A stretch of DNA of 64,000 bases. Source: Betaproteobacteria bacterium. GTDB taxonomy: Bacteria > Bdellovibrionota_B > Oligoflexia > Silvanigrellales > Silvanigrellaceae. Location: the NCBI GenBank assembly GCA_016868315.1, contig VGHE01000005.1, forward strand, positions 133,657-197,656, given 5' to 3'. Below the pieces are notes generated by a model, which was not told the DNA's origin, made no database searches, and worked only from the letters and a program-made list of their open reading frames with translations. The position numbers and the translations under genes are program-made. The stretch's first letter is position 1; the number at the start of each line of letters is the position of its first letter. This document shows, one piece after another, positions 17,988 to 30,091 of the stretch.

Positions 17988-20900
17988 TTAGCGGAAGTTG
18001 TGGTTGTGACCACCCATCCGGGCAACCATCGAAGGCGTTGCCGCCTCAATAATAGCCTCGGCATCGAGCGTCTGGCCTTCAACGAACATATCAACGTGCT
18101 TGTAAAGCGAGACACCTGTTCCGGCAGGGATCAGACGCCCCATAATCACGTTTTCCTTCAAGCCACGCAGAAGGTCGACGCGGCCCGAGAGAGACGCCTC
18201 GGTAAGCACCTTGGTGGTCTCCTGGAAGGACGCTGCCGAAATGAATGACTCGGTCGACGACGCAGCACGCGCGATACCAAGCAGCAATGGCTCAGCAACA
18301 GCGGGACGTGCACCACGGGCGACTGCCAACTCGTTCTGCTCCTCGAAAGTCCACTTCTCGACCTGAGCCGCAGGCAGAAACTCGGTGTCTCCCGAATCCT
18401 TGATTTTAACGCGACGCAACATCTGCTTAACAATGATTTCGATGTGCTTGTCGTCGATTGGCACGCCCTGGAGCTTGTAGACCGCCTGAATCTCGGAGAC
18501 GAGATACTTGGCCAATTCTTTCTCGCCCTTGACCCGAAGAATATCGTGCGGGTTCAACGAACCGTCGACAAGAGGTTCACCAGCTTGAATGAAGTCGCCT
18601 TCGGTCACGACAACGTGGCGTCCCTTCGGAATCAGATATTCTTTCTGATCACCGATTTCGGGCTTCACAACCACGCAACGCTTGCCTTTTGTATCCTTGC
18701 CGAAGCTAACATAGCCGTCGATTTCGGAAATGATCGCAAATGTGCGGCGTTTTTGCGCGAGGAACAGCTCGGCCACACGCGGCAGACCACCGGTAATGTC
18801 TCGAGTCTTCGCCTGTTCACGTGGAATCTTGGCAAGAATATCGCCAGGGAATACAGCTTCGCCGTCAGCGAACATAACTGTTGCACCGCTTGGAAGCAGA
18901 TATTTCGCATCACGTGTCTGCGAGATTTTCACAGCTGTGCCGCTGGAGTCAGTGACGAGAAGGGCTGGCTTGACCTTCGCATCGCGAGTTTCGAGGATAA
19001 CGCGGCGGGAAATACCCGTCGTTTCTTCCTGACGCTCTTCGTATGAGATGCCTTCTTCCATGTCCGAGTAGCGCACTTTACCGGCCACTTCGGCCACGAT
19101 AACTACAGAGTGCGGATCCCATTCAATGAGCTGGTCGCCCACAGCTACAGACTGCCCATCCTTGATGAACACCCTTGAGCCATATGGAATGGAATGACGA
19201 TCGCGTTCGTTGCCGTCGAGGTCGTAGACGAGCACTTCGCCGTTACGTCCCATGGCACGGAACCAGTTTTGATCTTTGCCCTTCTCTTTACCACGAACCA
19301 GGTTCGAGTTGACGAGTTTGACCGTTCCCTCGAGCTTCGCCTCGTGCGAGGACTGCTGTGCTTGCGTTGATGCCGCACCACCCTGGTGGAACGTACGCAT
19401 CGTGAGCTGTGTACCCGGCTCACCAATCGACTGAGCAGCAATAACGCCGACAGCTTCGCCTACGTTAACAAGGTTACCGGTCGCAAGGTCACGACCATAG
19501 CATTTCGCACACACACCGCGGCGTGTACGGCAGGTCAAAACCGAACGCACTTTTACGCGGTCGATTTTAGCGGCTTCAAGTTTCGCATTGACTTCTTCCG
19601 ACATTTCTTCGTTCGCACGAACAATAATTTCGCCCGTTGAACGGTTCTTGACGTCTTCCAGTGAGGTACGACCGAGAATACGCTGGCCGAGCTTCTGAAT
19701 GACTTCGCCGCCATCGATGACAGGGGTCATCTCGATACCATCCATCGTTCCGCAATCGTATTCGGAGACGATTGTATCTTGAGCCACGTCGACGAGCTGA
19801 CGGGTCAGGTAACCTGAAGAAGCAGTTTTCAACGCCGTGTCGGCAAGACCCTTACGAGCACCGTGCGTGTTAATGAAGTACTGCAACACTGTCAGACCTT
19901 CACGCAGGTTCGCCGTAATCGGTGTTTCAATAATCTCGCCTGTGGCCTTCGCCATCAGACCGCGCATTCCCGCCAGCTGACGCATCTGGGACTTGCTACC
20001 ACGCGCTCCGGAGTCAGCCATCATGAAGAGCGAGTTGAACGAAGGAATGATTGTATCCTTGCCTGTTTCGTCCTTCACCTTCTGGGTCGAAATCTGCTTG
20101 AACATGTGCTCAGCAATGTTGTCTTGAACACGTGACCAGATGTCGATGACCTTGTTGTGGCGCTCGCCTTCGGTAATCAAACCTTGGTTGTACTCTTCAT
20201 GAACCGTACGCACGTCTTCGTGTGCCTGGTTCAAAAGTGCAATTTTCTCTTCAGGAATGACCATGTCCTTGATGGAAATGGAGATACCCGCTTGAGTTGC
20301 ATGACGGTAACCCAATTCACGCAATGCGTCGGCAAGAAGCACAGTTTCCTTGGCTCCGCACATGCGGTAGGTTTCGTTCACCAAGGCCGACAGGCTCTTC
20401 TTGTCCATGGCTTTGTTGTACTTTTCGAAAAACGGAACGCGATTCGGCACAACTTCACGCAAAATAACACGACCCACTGTGGTTTGGGTCAATGTCTTGT
20501 CCGCTGGCTTCACGCGAACGTGGATGCGGGAGTGGATATCGATGTGACCGTGATCGTATGCAGCGCGAACCTCTCCGAGGTCTGAGAACTTCTTGCCACT
20601 GCCCTTCGCTCCCACGTTTTCACGGGTGAGGTAGTAAAGGCCAAGTACGATGTCCTTGGTAGGCTCGATAATTGGTGTACCGTGCTGCGGCGAAAGAATG
20701 TTGTTGGTGGACATCATCAGAACGCGCGCTTCGATTTGAGCCTCAAGGCTCAAAGGCACGTGAACACACATGGTGTCGCCGTCGAAGTCGGCGTTGAACG
20801 CCTGGCATACCAGCGGGTGAAGCTGAAGAGCCTTACCTTCCACGAGCACAGGTTCGAAGCCCTGGATACCCAAACGGTGAAGTGTAGGCGCACGGTTCAG

Positions 20901-22181
20901 CAGAACTGGGTGCTCTTTAGTCACTTCCTCGAGAAGATCCCAGACTTCTGGACGTTCCTTCTCGACCATCTTTTTTGCACTCTTGATGGTCGAAACAAAA
21001 CCACGCTCTTCGAGCTTGTTGAAGAGGAATGGTTTGAACATCTCGAGAGCCATGAGCTTGGGCAGACCGCACTGGTGCAGCTTGAGCTCGGGACCAGAAA
21101 CGATCACAGAACGGCCGGAGTAGTCGACGCGCTTACCGAGAAGGTTTTGGCGGAAGCGACCATTCTTACCTTTGAGCATATCGGAGAGTGAACGCAGCGG
21201 ACGCTTGTTTGGACCCGTAAAGGTCTTGCCACGACGACCGTTGTCGAAGAGTGCATCGACAGCTTCTTGAAGCATGCGCTTCTCGTTGCGGACGATAATA
21301 TCTGGAGCGTTAAGCTCACCCAGACGCAACAAACGATTGTTACGGTTGATAACGCGCCGGTACAGGTCGTTCAAATCGGAAGTCGCAAATCGGCCACCAT
21401 CGAGAGGAACGAGTGGACGCAAATCAGGCGGCAACACAGGGATAACGTTAAGCATCATCCACTCAACGCTGTTGTCGCTGGTCATGAACGCGCCGACAAC
21501 CTTCAGACGCTTGATGAGTTTTTTGGTTTGCGCGTCGGAGGTCACATTTTTGAGCGACTCACGCAATTGGTTGGCGAGCTCAAAAACGTCGATCTGCTGT
21601 AGCATGTCCATGATAGCTTCAGCGCCGATTGCAACCTGGAACGTGTTGTTTCCATACTGGCGCAATGCTGCTTGGAATTTATCTTCCGACAGAAGCTCAT
21701 GCTTTTTGAGATCGGTTTCCTTGGGGTCAAGGACAATATACGACTCGCAATAAAGAATCTTTTCGAGATCCTTCAGCGAGAGATCGAGCACAGCACCGAT
21801 ACGGGAAGGAAGGCACTTCAAGAACCAGATGTGAGCCACAGGAGAGGCCAAGTTGATATGGCCGAGGCGCTCACGACGCACCTTACTTTCGATGACTTCA
21901 ACACCACATTTTTCACAGACCGTGCCGCGGTGTTTCTTGCGCTTGTATTTTCCGCAGATGCACTCGAAATCGCGCACTGGTCCAAAGATCTTACCACAGA
22001 AAAGACCATCTCGTTCCGGCTTGAACGTACGGTAGTTGATGGTTTCAGGCTTCTTAACTTCACCAAACGACCAGCTACGGATTCTCTCAGGAGAAGCGAG
22101 GCCGATTTTCACAGCGGTGAAATCGAGCGGATCAACGGGCTTTTCGAAGAAGCTGTATGCAGTTCTCAGATTATCGTTCAT
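17988..22181 (-). CDS. rpoC: RNA polymerase beta' subunit
   Basis: Largest catalytic subunit of RNA polymerase. The N-terminal zinc site [20 protein letters not shown] and the catalytic NADFDGD motif at residues 463-469 (Asp465, 467, 469 chelate Mg2+) are visible. So is the second zinc region [19 protein letters not shown]. The usual Q-M-A after the triad is T-M-C here, a neighbour-position change only. It has 1,397 residues, normal for a proteobacterial-type enzyme. The ribosome-binding site is AGGAG, and the gene is 54 nt from rpoB. Confidence 0.99.
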   Translation of the reverse strand: MNDNLRTAYSFFEKPVDPLDFTAVKIGLASPERIRSWSFGEVKKPETINYRTFKPERDGLFCGKIFGPVRDFECICGKYKRKKHRGTVCEKCGVEVIESKVRRERLGHINLASPVAHIWFLKCLPSRIGAVLDLSLKDLEKILYCESYIVLDPKETDLKKHELLSEDKFQAALRQYGNNTFQVAIGAEAIMDMLQQIDVFELANQLRESLKNVTSDAQTKKLIKRLKVVGAFMTSDNSVEWMMLNVIPVLPPDLRPLVPLDGGRFATSDLNDLYRRVINRNNRLLRLGELNAPDIIVRNEKRMLQEAVDALFDNGRRGKTFTGPNKRPLRSLSDMLKGKNGRFRQNLLGKRVDYSGRSVIVSGPELKLHQCGLPKLMALEMFKPFLFNKLEERGFVSTIKSAKKMVEKERPEVWDLLEEVTKEHPVLLNRAPTLHRLGIQGFEPVLVEGKALQLHPLVCQAFNADFDGDTMCVHVPLSLEAQIEARVLMMSTNNILSPQHGTPIIEPTKDIVLGLYYLTRENVGAKGSGKKFSDLGEVRAAYDHGHIDIHSRIHVRVKPADKTLTQTTVGRVILREVVPNRVPFFEKYNKAMDKKSLSALVNETYRMCGAKETVLLADALRELGYRHATQAGISISIKDMVIPEEKIALLNQAHEDVRTVHEEYNQGLITEGERHNKVIDIWSRVQDNIAEHMFKQISTQKVKDETGKDTIIPSFNSLFMMADSGARGSKSQMRQLAGMRGLMAKATGEIIETPITANLREGLTVLQYFINTHGARKGLADTALKTASSGYLTRQLVDVAQDTIVSEYDCGTMDGIEMTPVIDGGEVIQKLGQRILGRTSLEDVKNRSTGEIIVRANEEMSEEVNAKLEAAKIDRVKVRSVLTCRTRRGVCAKCYGRDLATGNLVNVGEAVGVIAAQSIGEPGTQLTMRTFHQGGAASTQAQQSSHEAKLEGTVKLVNSNLVRGKEKGKDQNWFRAMGRNGEVLVYDLDGNERDRHSIPYGSRVFIKDGQSVAVGDQLIEWDPHSVVIVAEVAGKVRYSDMEEGISYEERQEETTGISRRVILETRDAKVKPALLVTDSSGTAVKISQTRDAKYLLPSGATVMFADGEAVFPGDILAKIPREQAKTRDITGGLPRVAELFLAQKRRTFAIISEIDGYVSFGKDTKGKRCVVVKPEIGDQKEYLIPKGRHVVVTEGDFIQAGEPLVDGSLNPHDILRVKGEKELAKYLVSEIQAVYKLQGVPIDDKHIEIIVKQMLRRVKIKDSGDTEFLPAAQVEKWTFEEQNELAVARGARPAVAEPLLLGIARAASSTESFISAASFQETTKVLTEASLSGRVDLLRGLKENVIMGRLIPAGTGVSLYKHVDMFVEGQTLDAEAIIEAATPSMVARMGGHNHNFR

Positions 22182-22235
22182 TTTTTGCTCCTAGGGGCGA
22201 AGGTTTTTCATTCTCAGCGAGCCAGAAAGAGAGAA

Positions 22236-25200
22236 TCAGTTGCTCTCTCTTTGTTCCCGCTGGAGGTCTTCGTGACTGACCTCCTCGCCCTCTCTGATCA
22301 ATTTCACATCCAACGCGAGCGATTGCATTTCCTTGACCAAGACGTTGAAAGACTCTGGCAATCCGGGGAGCATCATGTTCTCGCCCTTGACCACAGCTTC
22401 GTACATCTTCGTGCGGCCAACGATGTCATCAGACTTGACCGTCAGGAATTCCTGCAAGGTGTAGGCCGCACCATAGGCCTCCATTGCCCACACTTCCATT
22501 TCACCCAGACGCTGACCACCGAATTGTGCCTTACCGCCGAGAGGCTGCTGGGTCACAAGACTGTATGGTCCAATAGAGCGCGCGTGAATCTTCTCGTCCA
22601 CCAAGTGGTGGAGTTTGAGGATGTACATGACACCCACGGTCACAGGACGGTCGAATTTATCACCCGTGCGACCATCATAAAGTTCAACTTGTCCAGTTTC
22701 AGGCAGACCCGCGAGCTTCAGGTAACCGAACACCTCTTTCTCTTCCGCACCGTCGAAGACTGGATTGGAGAGAGTCACACCCTCGCGATACTTGCGCACG
22801 AACTGACGCAGTTCTTCGTTGCTGCAGCCCTTGATGAAACTGCGCACGCTTTCGTCGTCCCAAACCTTGAGCAGGTATTGCTCGAGCTCGGCACGTGGCG
22901 CAGCTTTTTCGATCATGTCGTTGATCTTTTCACCGATACCGCGTGCTGCCCAACCAAAGTGGGTTTCCATGACCTGACCAATGTTCATACGCGATGGAAC
23001 ACCAAGTGGGCTCAACACGATGTCCACAGGTGTACCGTTCTCCATAAACGGGAGGTCTTCCTGAGGAACGATCTTGGAGATAACGCCCTTGTTTCCGTGA
23101 CGGCCAGCGAGCTTGTCGCCCACCTGGAGACGGCGCTTAATGGCCACATAGACCTTCACCATCTTGATAACGCCAGGAGGCAACTCATCGCCACGTTTGA
23201 CACGGCTGATGAGGTCTTCTGTCATGACCTGGGCGAAGTTGAGTTTTTCGTCCATCGACTTCTTAATTTTAGCAAGAAGCGAGCTCTTCTCAGGGCTCAC
23301 AACTTCCAAGCGACGGATTTGATCGATCGACATTCCACGGAACACTTGCTCAGAAATCTTCTGACCTGCAGTGATTTTGGTCACTACGCCCGAGTGGGTG
23401 GTTTCGATAGCTGCAGATGCAGTTTCACCAACCAACAGTGCCTGGAGCTTCTCAAGTGCTGACTGGCGGATGATCTCGATACGATCGCGCTCGTCTTTAC
23501 GCAGCTTGGCGATTTCTTGCTCTTGGATAGCCTGCATACGGCTGTCAGGCTCAGCTCCTTCGCGCGAGAACACCTTCGCACCGATAACAGTTCCCACCAC
23601 TCCTGGCGGAACGCGCAACGAAGTATCGCGCACGTCTGCAGCCTTCTCACCGAAGATGGCGCGCAGCAGCTTCTCTTCGGGAGTAAGCTGTGTCTCGGCC
23701 TTCGGGGTGAGCTTTCCAACGAGAATGTCGCCAGGCTTCACTTCAGCACCGATATTCACAATACCAGCGTCGTCGAGGTTCTTGAGAGCTTCTTCACCGA
23801 CGTTGGGGATGTCGGATGTGATTTCTTCTCGACCGAGCTTGGTGTCGCGGCTGATACACTCAAATTCTTGGATGTGGATGGATGTGTAGAGGTCGTCTTT
23901 CACGACGCGCTCGGACACAACGATCGCATCTTCGAAGTTGTAACCCTGCCAAGGCATGAACGCGACAACCACGTTCTGGCCAAGTGCAAGTTCACCGTTT
24001 TCAGTTGAGAAGCCGTCAGCGATAATATCGCCGGCGTTGATTTTCTCGCCAACCTTAACGATTGGACGCTGGTTGATACACGTATCAACGTTCGAGCGCT
24101 GATACTTAACGAGGTTGTAAATATCCACGTCAGATGCAACTTCGGTTGAATCTGCAGCAACGTCGTTGGTCTTGACCACGATGCGCTCTGCGTCAACGCG
24201 AATGACCGTACCCGAGCGCTTGGCAACAACAGTTACGCCCGAGTCGGATGCAACCTTGCGCTCCATGCCTGTACCCACCAGTGGCGCGCGTGTGCGCAGC
24301 AGTGGCAGACCCTGACGCTGCATGTTCGCGCCCATCAACGCACGGTGGGCGTCGTCGTTCTGCAAGAACGGAATCAACGAAGCAGCAACAGAAACGGGCT
24401 GGTTTGTTGCAACGTCGATCAGGTCAACTTCCTCAGCGGGTGCCATGGTTGTTTCACCAGCACGACGCGTGGTCTGAAGTTGGTTTTGATTGATTTGCTT
24501 GTTTTTATCGAGCGACACGTTGGCCTGGGCAATCGTGTGATCGCGCCATTCATCGGTCGACGAGTAATAACGAACTCCTTCGGACAACTTGCGATCTTTG
24601 ACTTCCCGATAAGGCGTCTCAATGAAACCGTATTGGTTCACGCGCGCAAAAGATGCCAACGAAACGATAAGACCGATGTTCGGACCTTCAGGCGTTTCGA
24701 TAGGACAGATTCGGCCGTAGTGAGTTGGGTGAACGTCACGCACTTCAAAGCCGGCGCGCTCACGCGACAAACCACCTGGTCCAAGAGCCGACAAACGGCG
24801 CTTGTGGTAAACCTCGGCGAGCGGGTTGGTTTGGTCCATGAACTGGCTGAGCTGCGATGAGCCGAAGAATTCCTTGACCACGGCTGTCACTGGCTTCGCG
24901 TTCACGAGGTCGTGTGGCATCAGGCTGTCGAGGTCTTGGAGCTGCAAACGCTCACGGATAGCGCGTTCGATACGCGTCAGACCGATGCGGTACTGATTTT
25001 CAAGCAACTCGCCCACAGCGCGCACGCGACGGTTTCCGAGGTGGTCGATATCGTCCACGACAGCTGCGCCCGAACGAACTTCGAGGAGCATCTTGACTGT
25101 GCCAAGAATGTCTTCGCGTGTCAGCGTGCGATGATCGATGTCGATTTTGTCGCCAAGGCTGAGCTTTTCGTTGAGCTTAAGACGACCCACGCGCGAAAGA

Positions 25201-26411
25201 TCGTAACGCTCTTTCACGAAGAACAGGTTGTCGAAAAGCTGGCTCGCGTTGTCGAGTGTTGGAGGATCTCCGGGACGCATACGCTTATAGATTTCAATAA
25301 GCGCTTCTTCCTGGTTTGCAGTTTTGTCGGCATTGAGTGTGTCGCGGAACGAAGAGTCCACGTTGACGTCGTCAATGAACAGAACCTCAAACTGCGAGAT
25401 GCCCTTGAGTTTGATTTGCTCGAGAACAGGTTTCTGCAACTCAGTATTGACCGGAAAGAGAACTTCTCCGGTGTCTTCGTCAATGACGTCGCGAGCGATG
25501 ACTTTCTTGCTCACTTCATCATCGGTCATAGGGAGTGCGTTGACGTTCTCAGCCTGCAACTGCCTTACGACCTTCGCAGTAATCTTACGATTGCGCTTGA
25601 CGAGAACTTCTCCAGTCTTGGGATCGACGATGTCGGAAGGAGCGCGCTTGGAGCTCAAGAACTTCCAATCAACCTTACGGAGGAACTTGCCGTCTTTGAG
25701 CAGAATTGTTTCACGCTCATAGAAGTGATTGAGCAATTCTTCCGTTGAGAATCCAAGTGCCTTCAACAGAATGGTTGCAGGCATCTTACGGCGACGGTCG
25801 ATTCGGCAATAGAGAATATCTTTGGTGTCGAATTCGAAGTCCAACCACGATCCGCGGTATGGAATGATGCGAGCGTTATACAACAACTTACCAGAGGAAA
25901 GTGTCTTGCCCTTATCGTGATCGAAGAACACACCAGGTGAACGGTGCAACTGGGAAACGACAACGCGCTCCGTGCCGTTGATGATGAACGTTCCGTTCTC
26001 GGTCATCAATGGAATTTCGCCGAAATACACTTCCTGCTCTTTGAAGCCACGAATCGACTTCACACCGGTCTCGTGATCGACATCCCAGATGATGAGGCGG
26101 ATGTTAACCTTGATAGGTGCAGCGTAGGTCATGCCTTTAGAACGACATTCCTCAACTGTATACTTCGAATCGTCGAGCAAATAACTGACGAATTCAACAG
26201 AAGCCGTTTTGTCGAAGTCCGTGACGGGGAAGACGCTTTTGAAAACACCCTGCAGACCAATCTCGCTGCGAGTGTCGGCGGTTTCCACTCCCTGGAGGAA
26301 TTCGGCGTACGACCTCTTTTGAATGTCAATTAGATTGGGCATACCGATAATCGGATTAACTTTTGCAAAGTTTCTCCGATGGCGAACAAAACTAGATGCC
26401 ATGTTGGACAT
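22236..26411 (-). CDS. rpoB: RNA polymerase beta subunit
   Basis: Catalytic partner of beta'. The rifampicin-pocket region reads [18 protein letters not shown] followed by [20 protein letters not shown]. The positions whose changes most often give resistance (Asp, His and Ser of this segment) are the sensitive-type residues. The C-terminal RFGEMEVWA-like block ([16 protein letters not shown]) contacts beta'. It has 1,391 residues, about 50 more than E. coli. The ATG has GAGG upstream. Confidence 0.99.
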   Translation of the reverse strand: MSNMASSFVRHRRNFAKVNPIIGMPNLIDIQKRSYAEFLQGVETADTRSEIGLQGVFKSVFPVTDFDKTASVEFVSYLLDDSKYTVEECRSKGMTYAAPIKVNIRLIIWDVDHETGVKSIRGFKEQEVYFGEIPLMTENGTFIINGTERVVVSQLHRSPGVFFDHDKGKTLSSGKLLYNARIIPYRGSWLDFEFDTKDILYCRIDRRRKMPATILLKALGFSTEELLNHFYERETILLKDGKFLRKVDWKFLSSKRAPSDIVDPKTGEVLVKRNRKITAKVVRQLQAENVNALPMTDDEVSKKVIARDVIDEDTGEVLFPVNTELQKPVLEQIKLKGISQFEVLFIDDVNVDSSFRDTLNADKTANQEEALIEIYKRMRPGDPPTLDNASQLFDNLFFVKERYDLSRVGRLKLNEKLSLGDKIDIDHRTLTREDILGTVKMLLEVRSGAAVVDDIDHLGNRRVRAVGELLENQYRIGLTRIERAIRERLQLQDLDSLMPHDLVNAKPVTAVVKEFFGSSQLSQFMDQTNPLAEVYHKRRLSALGPGGLSRERAGFEVRDVHPTHYGRICPIETPEGPNIGLIVSLASFARVNQYGFIETPYREVKDRKLSEGVRYYSSTDEWRDHTIAQANVSLDKNKQINQNQLQTTRRAGETTMAPAEEVDLIDVATNQPVSVAASLIPFLQNDDAHRALMGANMQRQGLPLLRTRAPLVGTGMERKVASDSGVTVVAKRSGTVIRVDAERIVVKTNDVAADSTEVASDVDIYNLVKYQRSNVDTCINQRPIVKVGEKINAGDIIADGFSTENGELALGQNVVVAFMPWQGYNFEDAIVVSERVVKDDLYTSIHIQEFECISRDTKLGREEITSDIPNVGEEALKNLDDAGIVNIGAEVKPGDILVGKLTPKAETQLTPEEKLLRAIFGEKAADVRDTSLRVPPGVVGTVIGAKVFSREGAEPDSRMQAIQEQEIAKLRKDERDRIEIIRQSALEKLQALLVGETASAAIETTHSGVVTKITAGQKISEQVFRGMSIDQIRRLEVVSPEKSSLLAKIKKSMDEKLNFAQVMTEDLISRVKRGDELPPGVIKMVKVYVAIKRRLQVGDKLAGRHGNKGVISKIVPQEDLPFMENGTPVDIVLSPLGVPSRMNIGQVMETHFGWAARGIGEKINDMIEKAAPRAELEQYLLKVWDDESVRSFIKGCSNEELRQFVRKYREGVTLSNPVFDGAEEKEVFGYLKLAGLPETGQVELYDGRTGDKFDRPVTVGVMYILKLHHLVDEKIHARSIGPYSLVTQQPLGGKAQFGGQRLGEMEVWAMEAYGAAYTLQEFLTVKSDDIVGRTKMYEAVVKGENMMLPGLPESFNVLVKEMQSLALDVKLIREGEEVSHEDLQREQRESN

Positions 26412-26519
26412 AAAGAGGACCTCGTTACGTTACTGATCCAAACCACAATTCTGAGCTCACCCCACAGGTGACCCGTTTTTGCGCATGTAGGCCGAAACTT
26501 ATCTTCCTAATAGCAAAAG

Positions 26520-26551
26520 TCAAGCCAACCAGAGGAATCCAGTTGGCTTGA
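26520..26551 (-). terminator. Attenuator-like hairpin between rplL and rpoB
   Basis: A perfect 10-bp inverted repeat (TCAAGCCAAC / GTTGGCTTGA, 12-nt loop) is followed on the transcribed strand by CTTTTGCT, a weak T-run. It would let only part of the rplL transcripts continue into rpoB. That is the known logic of this junction in E. coli (attenuator plus RNase III site). Function here is inferred. Confidence 0.6.
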
Positions 26552-26560
26552 TTTGGCCGT

Positions 26561-26578
26561 GCCGGCCAAATGGCCGGC
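26561..26578 (-). other. GC-rich hairpin just after rplL
   Basis: GCCGGCC and GGCCGGC form a 7-bp stem with a 4-nt loop, 14 nt beyond the rplL stop and immediately before the attenuator-like hairpin. No T-run follows it, so it is more likely an mRNA-stabilising or processing structure than a terminator. Confidence 0.5.
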
Positions 26579-26591
26579 CGTATAGGAGCGA

Positions 26592-26969
26592 TTACTTGAT
26601 ATCAACAGTTGCGCCAGCAGCTGTAAGCTTCTTCTTGATGTCTTCAGCTTCAGCCTTGGAAACGCCAGTCTTGAGGCTCTTCGGAGCGCCTTCAACCAGG
26701 TCCTTAGCTTCCTTGAGGCCGAGGCCAGTCAGAGCGCGAACTTCCTTGATGACGTCGAGCTTCTTGTCGCCGCCAGCCTTGAGGATGACTTCGAATTCGG
26801 TCTGAGCTTCAGCTGCGGGAGCAGCAGCGCCACCAACAGCAGCAACTGCAACAGGAGCAGCAGCAGAAACGCCGAAGATTTCTTCGAGTTCTTTGACGAG
26901 CTCAGCAGCTTGGATGAGGGTCAGGCCTTTGATGTACTCAACGAATTGCTCTTTAGTGATAGTCGACAT
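26592..26969 (-). CDS. rplL: 50S ribosomal protein L7/L12
   Basis: Acidic multicopy stalk protein that recruits translation GTPases. The N-terminal dimerisation helix is [20 protein letters not shown]. An Ala/Val-rich hinge follows, then the C-terminal domain with [19 protein letters not shown]. It has 125 residues. Two hairpins lie between it and rpoB and probably set the ratio of stalk protein to RNA polymerase. Confidence 0.98.
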   Translation of the reverse strand: MSTITKEQFVEYIKGLTLIQAAELVKELEEIFGVSAAAPVAVAAVGGAAAPAAEAQTEFEVILKAGGDKKLDVIKEVRALTGLGLKEAKDLVEGAPKSLKTGVSKAEAEDIKKKLTAAGATVDIK

Positions 26970-27027
26970 ATTTTATCTCCAATTAATTTGATTAATATTT
27001 AAGCAATACTCAATTCAATAACACGCA

Positions 27028-27546
27028 TTAAGCCGTCTTGGTTTCCTTGATTTGATTCAAGACGCTGACCAACGCTCTTGGAACGCCCTGGACGACGCCC
27101 AGCATTCCGCGGTGTGGAGCAACGAGAGAACCAAGAATCTTGGCAATAAGAACTTCGCGAGAGGGCAAAGAAGCGAGCGCTTCGATTTGCTTCACGCCAA
27201 GCTTTTCAGCTTCCATGTAACCGGCGACAGGCTTGAGCTTCTCGTTTTTCTTCGAAGCATCGTTAAAGGCCTTCGCAGCCGCAGCAACATCGCCAAAAAC
27301 AAAGACGATACCAGTCTGGTTCTTGAGGTCAGAAGCGATGACGGCTTCCTTGCGACCTTCAATGGCCTTTTTGGCGATCGTGTTTTTCACGACGCGGAAC
27401 TCAGCATTGGCAGCCTTCAGAGCGCGACGCAATTCGGTCAGCTCCTCCACTGTCATGCCTTGGTATTGCGCCAGAAATAGCGCGGACGACTTGTCTAGGT
27501 ATTTAACCACGTCGTCGCGCCAGGCGACTTTGGCATTCCTATCCAA
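27028..27546 (-). CDS. rplJ: 50S ribosomal protein L10
   Basis: Stalk base protein that carries L7/L12 dimers on its C-terminal helix. FLAQYQGMTVEELTELRRALK and EFRVVKNTIAKKAIEG identify it. The start codon is TTG with GGGAGG six nt upstream; there is no ATG in a sensible place. It has 172 residues. A structured leader of about 120 nt precedes it. Confidence 0.96.
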   Translation of the reverse strand: MDRNAKVAWRDDVVKYLDKSSALFLAQYQGMTVEELTELRRALKAANAEFRVVKNTIAKKAIEGRKEAVIASDLKNQTGIVFVFGDVAAAAKAFNDASKKNEKLKPVAGYMEAEKLGVKQIEALASLPSREVLIAKILGSLVAPHRGMLGVVQGVPRALVSVLNQIKETKTA

Positions 27547-27668
27547 TCGAACCTCCCTTCGGAATTGACGGCTTTCGCCATCGGTTTAAAAAGAGGGTCT
27601 TAGTCTATGCGGGATTTACCTCGAACCGACGAGAACCTGCAGTCTTCGACCCACAAAAATCAAAAGAT
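27547..27668 (-). promoter_or_regulatory. Probable L10 leader of rplJ-rplL
   Basis: The untranslated stretch between rplA and rplJ is long for this cluster. It contains a GAGG...CCCTC pairing followed by TTTTT, and then a GATGGC-GAAA-GCCGTC hairpin next to the ribosome-binding site. In many bacteria L10(L12)4 binds a leader in exactly this place and represses rplJL. The match is by position and folding potential only; I could not test it against the Rfam L10_leader model. Confidence 0.4.
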
Positions 27669-28361
27669 TTATTTCATTTCAGTTGTGTCGAGGCGGATAC
27701 TGGGGCTCATCGTAGCGCTGACGTAAGCGGACTTAACGTAAGTCCCCTTCGCAGCTGAGGGCTTTGCCTTCAGAATCGCTTCGACGAAAGTCTTGAGATT
27801 CTCTTCGATAGCAGGAGCAGAGAACGAAGTCTTGCCCACAGGAGCCTGGATAATTCCAGCCTTGTTCACTTTGAATTCAACGCGACCAGCCTTGGCATCC
27901 TTCACTGCATTGCGAAGATCCATGGTCACGGTACCAACCTTGGGGTTGGGCATGAGACCGCGTGGCGCAAGGATTTTACCCAAGCGACCCACAACGCCCA
28001 TCATGTCGGGAGTAGCAACAGCAGCTTCGAAGTCGAGCCAACCGCCAAGAATCTTCTGAGCGATATCGTCGCCACCAACGAAGTCGGCACCAGCTTCTTC
28101 AGCTTCTTTGATTTTCTCGCCCTTTGCGAAAACCAGAACGCGGACTTTCTTACCGAGACCGTGAGGAAGGACAACGGCTCCGCGAACATTCTGGTCGGCG
28201 TGGCGAGGATCAACACCGAGGTTCATGGCAACTTCAACAGTGCCGTCGAACTTCGTGTAGCTAACTTCTTTCAAAAGCGCAGCAGCTTCAGGCAGCGCAT
28301 AACGCTTCTCTGAGTTCACTTTCTTGCGCGCGTCTGAGAGCTTTTTACCAATCTTCTTCAT
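27669..28361 (-). CDS. rplA: 50S ribosomal protein L1
   Basis: L1-stalk protein involved in E-site tRNA release; in many bacteria it also represses its own rplKA m[30 protein letters not shown] is visible in overlapping parts, as is the [20 protein letters not shown] block. It has 230 residues. Confidence 0.98.
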   Translation of the reverse strand: MKKIGKKLSDARKKVNSEKRYALPEAAALLKEVSYTKFDGTVEVAMNLGVDPRHADQNVRGAVVLPHGLGKKVRVLVFAKGEKIKEAEEAGADFVGGDDIAQKILGGWLDFEAAVATPDMMGVVGRLGKILAPRGLMPNPKVGTVTMDLRNAVKDAKAGRVEFKVNKAGIIQAPVGKTSFSAPAIEENLKTFVEAILKAKPSAAKGTYVKSAYVSATMSPSIRLDTTEMK

Positions 28362-28418
28362 TTTAAACTCCTGAGGTGCAGTCGGCCGAAAGGCCTCCCT
28401 CGTGAATGTATTTAAAAA

Positions 28419-28844
28419 TTACGCTTTGACTTCGAGACCCATAGAACGAGCCGAGCCCTTGATGAGGCGCTTAGCTGTCTCAACGTCGTAGCAGTTGAGG
28501 TCGGGAAGCTTGGTCTTGGCAATTTCCTCAACCTGCTTCTCGGTCACCGAACCGCACAGAGCCTTGCCAGGCGTCTTGCTGCCAGACTGAATTTTCGCAG
28601 CCTGCTTGAGCAACACCGTAGCTGGTGGCGTCTTGGTGATGAATGTGAATGATTTGTCAGAGTAGACCGTGATGATTGTGGGGAGGATTGTTCCTGCCTG
28701 CTTTTGCGTGCGGGCATTGAATTCCTTCACGAACATCGCGATGTTGACGCCGCGCTGACCCAGGGCTGGACCGATTGGTGGAGCCGCTGTAGCCTGCCCA
28801 GCAGTAATCTGGAGCTTAATAAGACCAACTATTTTCTTTGCCAT
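28419..28844 (-). CDS. rplK: 50S ribosomal protein L11
   Basis: GTPase-centre protein. The ATG giving [20 protein letters not shown] is used (GAGGAAGG upstream) rather than a TTG two codons earlier. [22 protein letters not shown] and [11 protein letters not shown] are diagnostic. It has 141 residues. It is the first gene of the cluster. The secE-nusG pair that precedes rplK in most bacteria is replaced by an unrelated envelope-protein gene. Confidence 0.97.
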   Translation of the reverse strand: MAKKIVGLIKLQITAGQATAAPPIGPALGQRGVNIAMFVKEFNARTQKQAGTILPTIITVYSDKSFTFITKTPPATVLLKQAAKIQSGSKTPGKALCGSVTEKQVEEIAKTKLPDLNCYDVETAKRLIKGSARSMGLEVKA

Positions 28845-28954
28845 TGGCAACCTTCCTCGTTTCGACTTTTCCAGAGTTACAGCGCGAAATCGGCTGTTTC
28901 CGGACGTGAGTCGTCTCGCTTAATACAAAGCTGAGAGCTGCGCAAGCAGTAAAC

Positions 28955-30079
28955 TCAGAACTGGTATGTGGCTTGAATCTCGAACTTTCCGCGCACAAGC
29001 GGAGCGGATGGAATCTTAGGGTTTTCCCCGTTGGCAGGAACCTTGGATTCAATTTTGGCTCGACTCGAGCCGACCTCGAGACCCAGACCTCCGAGCAAAC
29101 CGTACCGACCTGCCTTTTCTTCGGGCGAAACGTAAGATGCCAGCGCCATGACCTGCAACGCAAAACGCTTTTCGACCCAGCTGTACTGGGTCTCTTGGGC
29201 GTCTTTGATGATGAGGTCAGCATGCTCATAAGCAGGAGTCAGGCGAAGATAGCCGCGCAGAGGCGCCTCGATCTCTAAGTCAGAAGGTTTCCAATTGATG
29301 ATTTCCAAATCAGCCGGGAGAAGAAGCCTGAGGGAGGGATGCGCGCGAGAAAAGTCTGCGAATTCACTGATGACAGAACGAACGCGTTTTGTGTCGTTGC
29401 GGTCGAAGGGCTTGTCAGCTCCACCATCCGTGGTGATTTGCGCCGAGTGAATCTCGAAGACCATACCCTGGGTGTAGGCCGGGTAGATAGCCTCTGCATA
29501 AGCCGTGCGCAAAGTGAGGCCTGTGCGGCTAATCTTGGCGTCGTCTGAGTTCTTGTAGCTGTATGAACGAAAACCAAGCCCCGCATTGAATGATGACTGA
29601 CGCTCCGCACGGCGGAGCAACTGATATGCAGCCCCAAAGTCAACGTATGTCCAGGCGCCCGACTCAAGAAAATGCTGCCCCAGGGTGGTGACTCCAAGAG
29701 TCCGGAACGCGTCCCCACCCACAGCCAGTCCGCGGGTCAGCCCCAACATACAAGAAGACACCATTGAGCAAGAAAGCTCGGCTTCTTGGGGTAAAACGGC
29801 TGGATGAAGCCTGTTTTCGAGGAGCGAGGACGCAGGAACAGCGCGCAGAGGACTAGACAGAGTGGAAAGCGATGCGCTTCCCGAAGCTGAGCTTTGTGGC
29901 ACTGGGGACGATGCTGGCGCAGCAGCTGGTGCAGGAGCTGGCGAAGCAGTCTGCGCCCACGCAGGACGAATGACTCCTCCCAGCCCAAATCCAACTGTGC
30001 CGGAAATAAAAAATACCGAGCTAGCTGCTGCAACGGAATTCACCAGATTTGCTTTGCGGCGGTTGGTCATCATCCCCAT
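28955..30079 (-). CDS. Signal-peptide protein, probable outer-membrane beta-barrel
   Basis: It starts at an ATG with AGGGAG upstream; longer in-frame readings run back over the neighbouring promoter region and were excluded. The N-terminus MGMMTNRRKANLV is followed by a hydrophobic stretch and a signal-peptidase-like AWA site near residue 42. A Pro/Ala/Ser-rich linker covers about residues 43-85. The mature part alternates polar and hydrophobic residues, has many aromatic strand ends and finishes in phenylalanine (QATYQF), as outer-membrane barrels do. It has 374 residues. I do not recognise a family. It is divergent from the methionine S-methyltransferase gene and lies immediately upstream of rplK in the same orientation, so it may share readthrough with the ribosomal cluster. 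Confidence 0.7.
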   Translation of the reverse strand: MGMMTNRRKANLVNSVAAASSVFFISGTVGFGLGGVIRPAWAQTASPAPAPAAAPASSPVPQSSASGSASLSTLSSPLRAVPASSLLENRLHPAVLPQEAELSCSMVSSCMLGLTRGLAVGGDAFRTLGVTTLGQHFLESGAWTYVDFGAAYQLLRRAERQSSFNAGLGFRSYSYKNSDDAKISRTGLTLRTAYAEAIYPAYTQGMVFEIHSAQITTDGGADKPFDRNDTKRVRSVISEFADFSRAHPSLRLLLPADLEIINWKPSDLEIEAPLRGYLRLTPAYEHADLIIKDAQETQYSWVEKRFALQVMALASYVSPEEKAGRYGLLGGLGLEVGSSRAKIESKVPANGENPKIPSAPLVRGKFEIQATYQF

Positions 30080-30091
30080 GACGGCTCCCTT

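Noticed and set aside
21672-23462. A long open frame of about 596 codons on the forward strand opposite rpoC and rpoB
   Set aside because: It is antisense to two highly conserved polymerase genes, spans their junction, shows no family motif and has no ribosome-binding site; it results from codon bias.
27600-27650. A tRNA-like GGTTCGA segment in the rplA-rplJ spacer
   Set aside because: No acceptor stem, anticodon arm or CCA-side pairing surrounds it; it is better explained as part of the rplJ leader.
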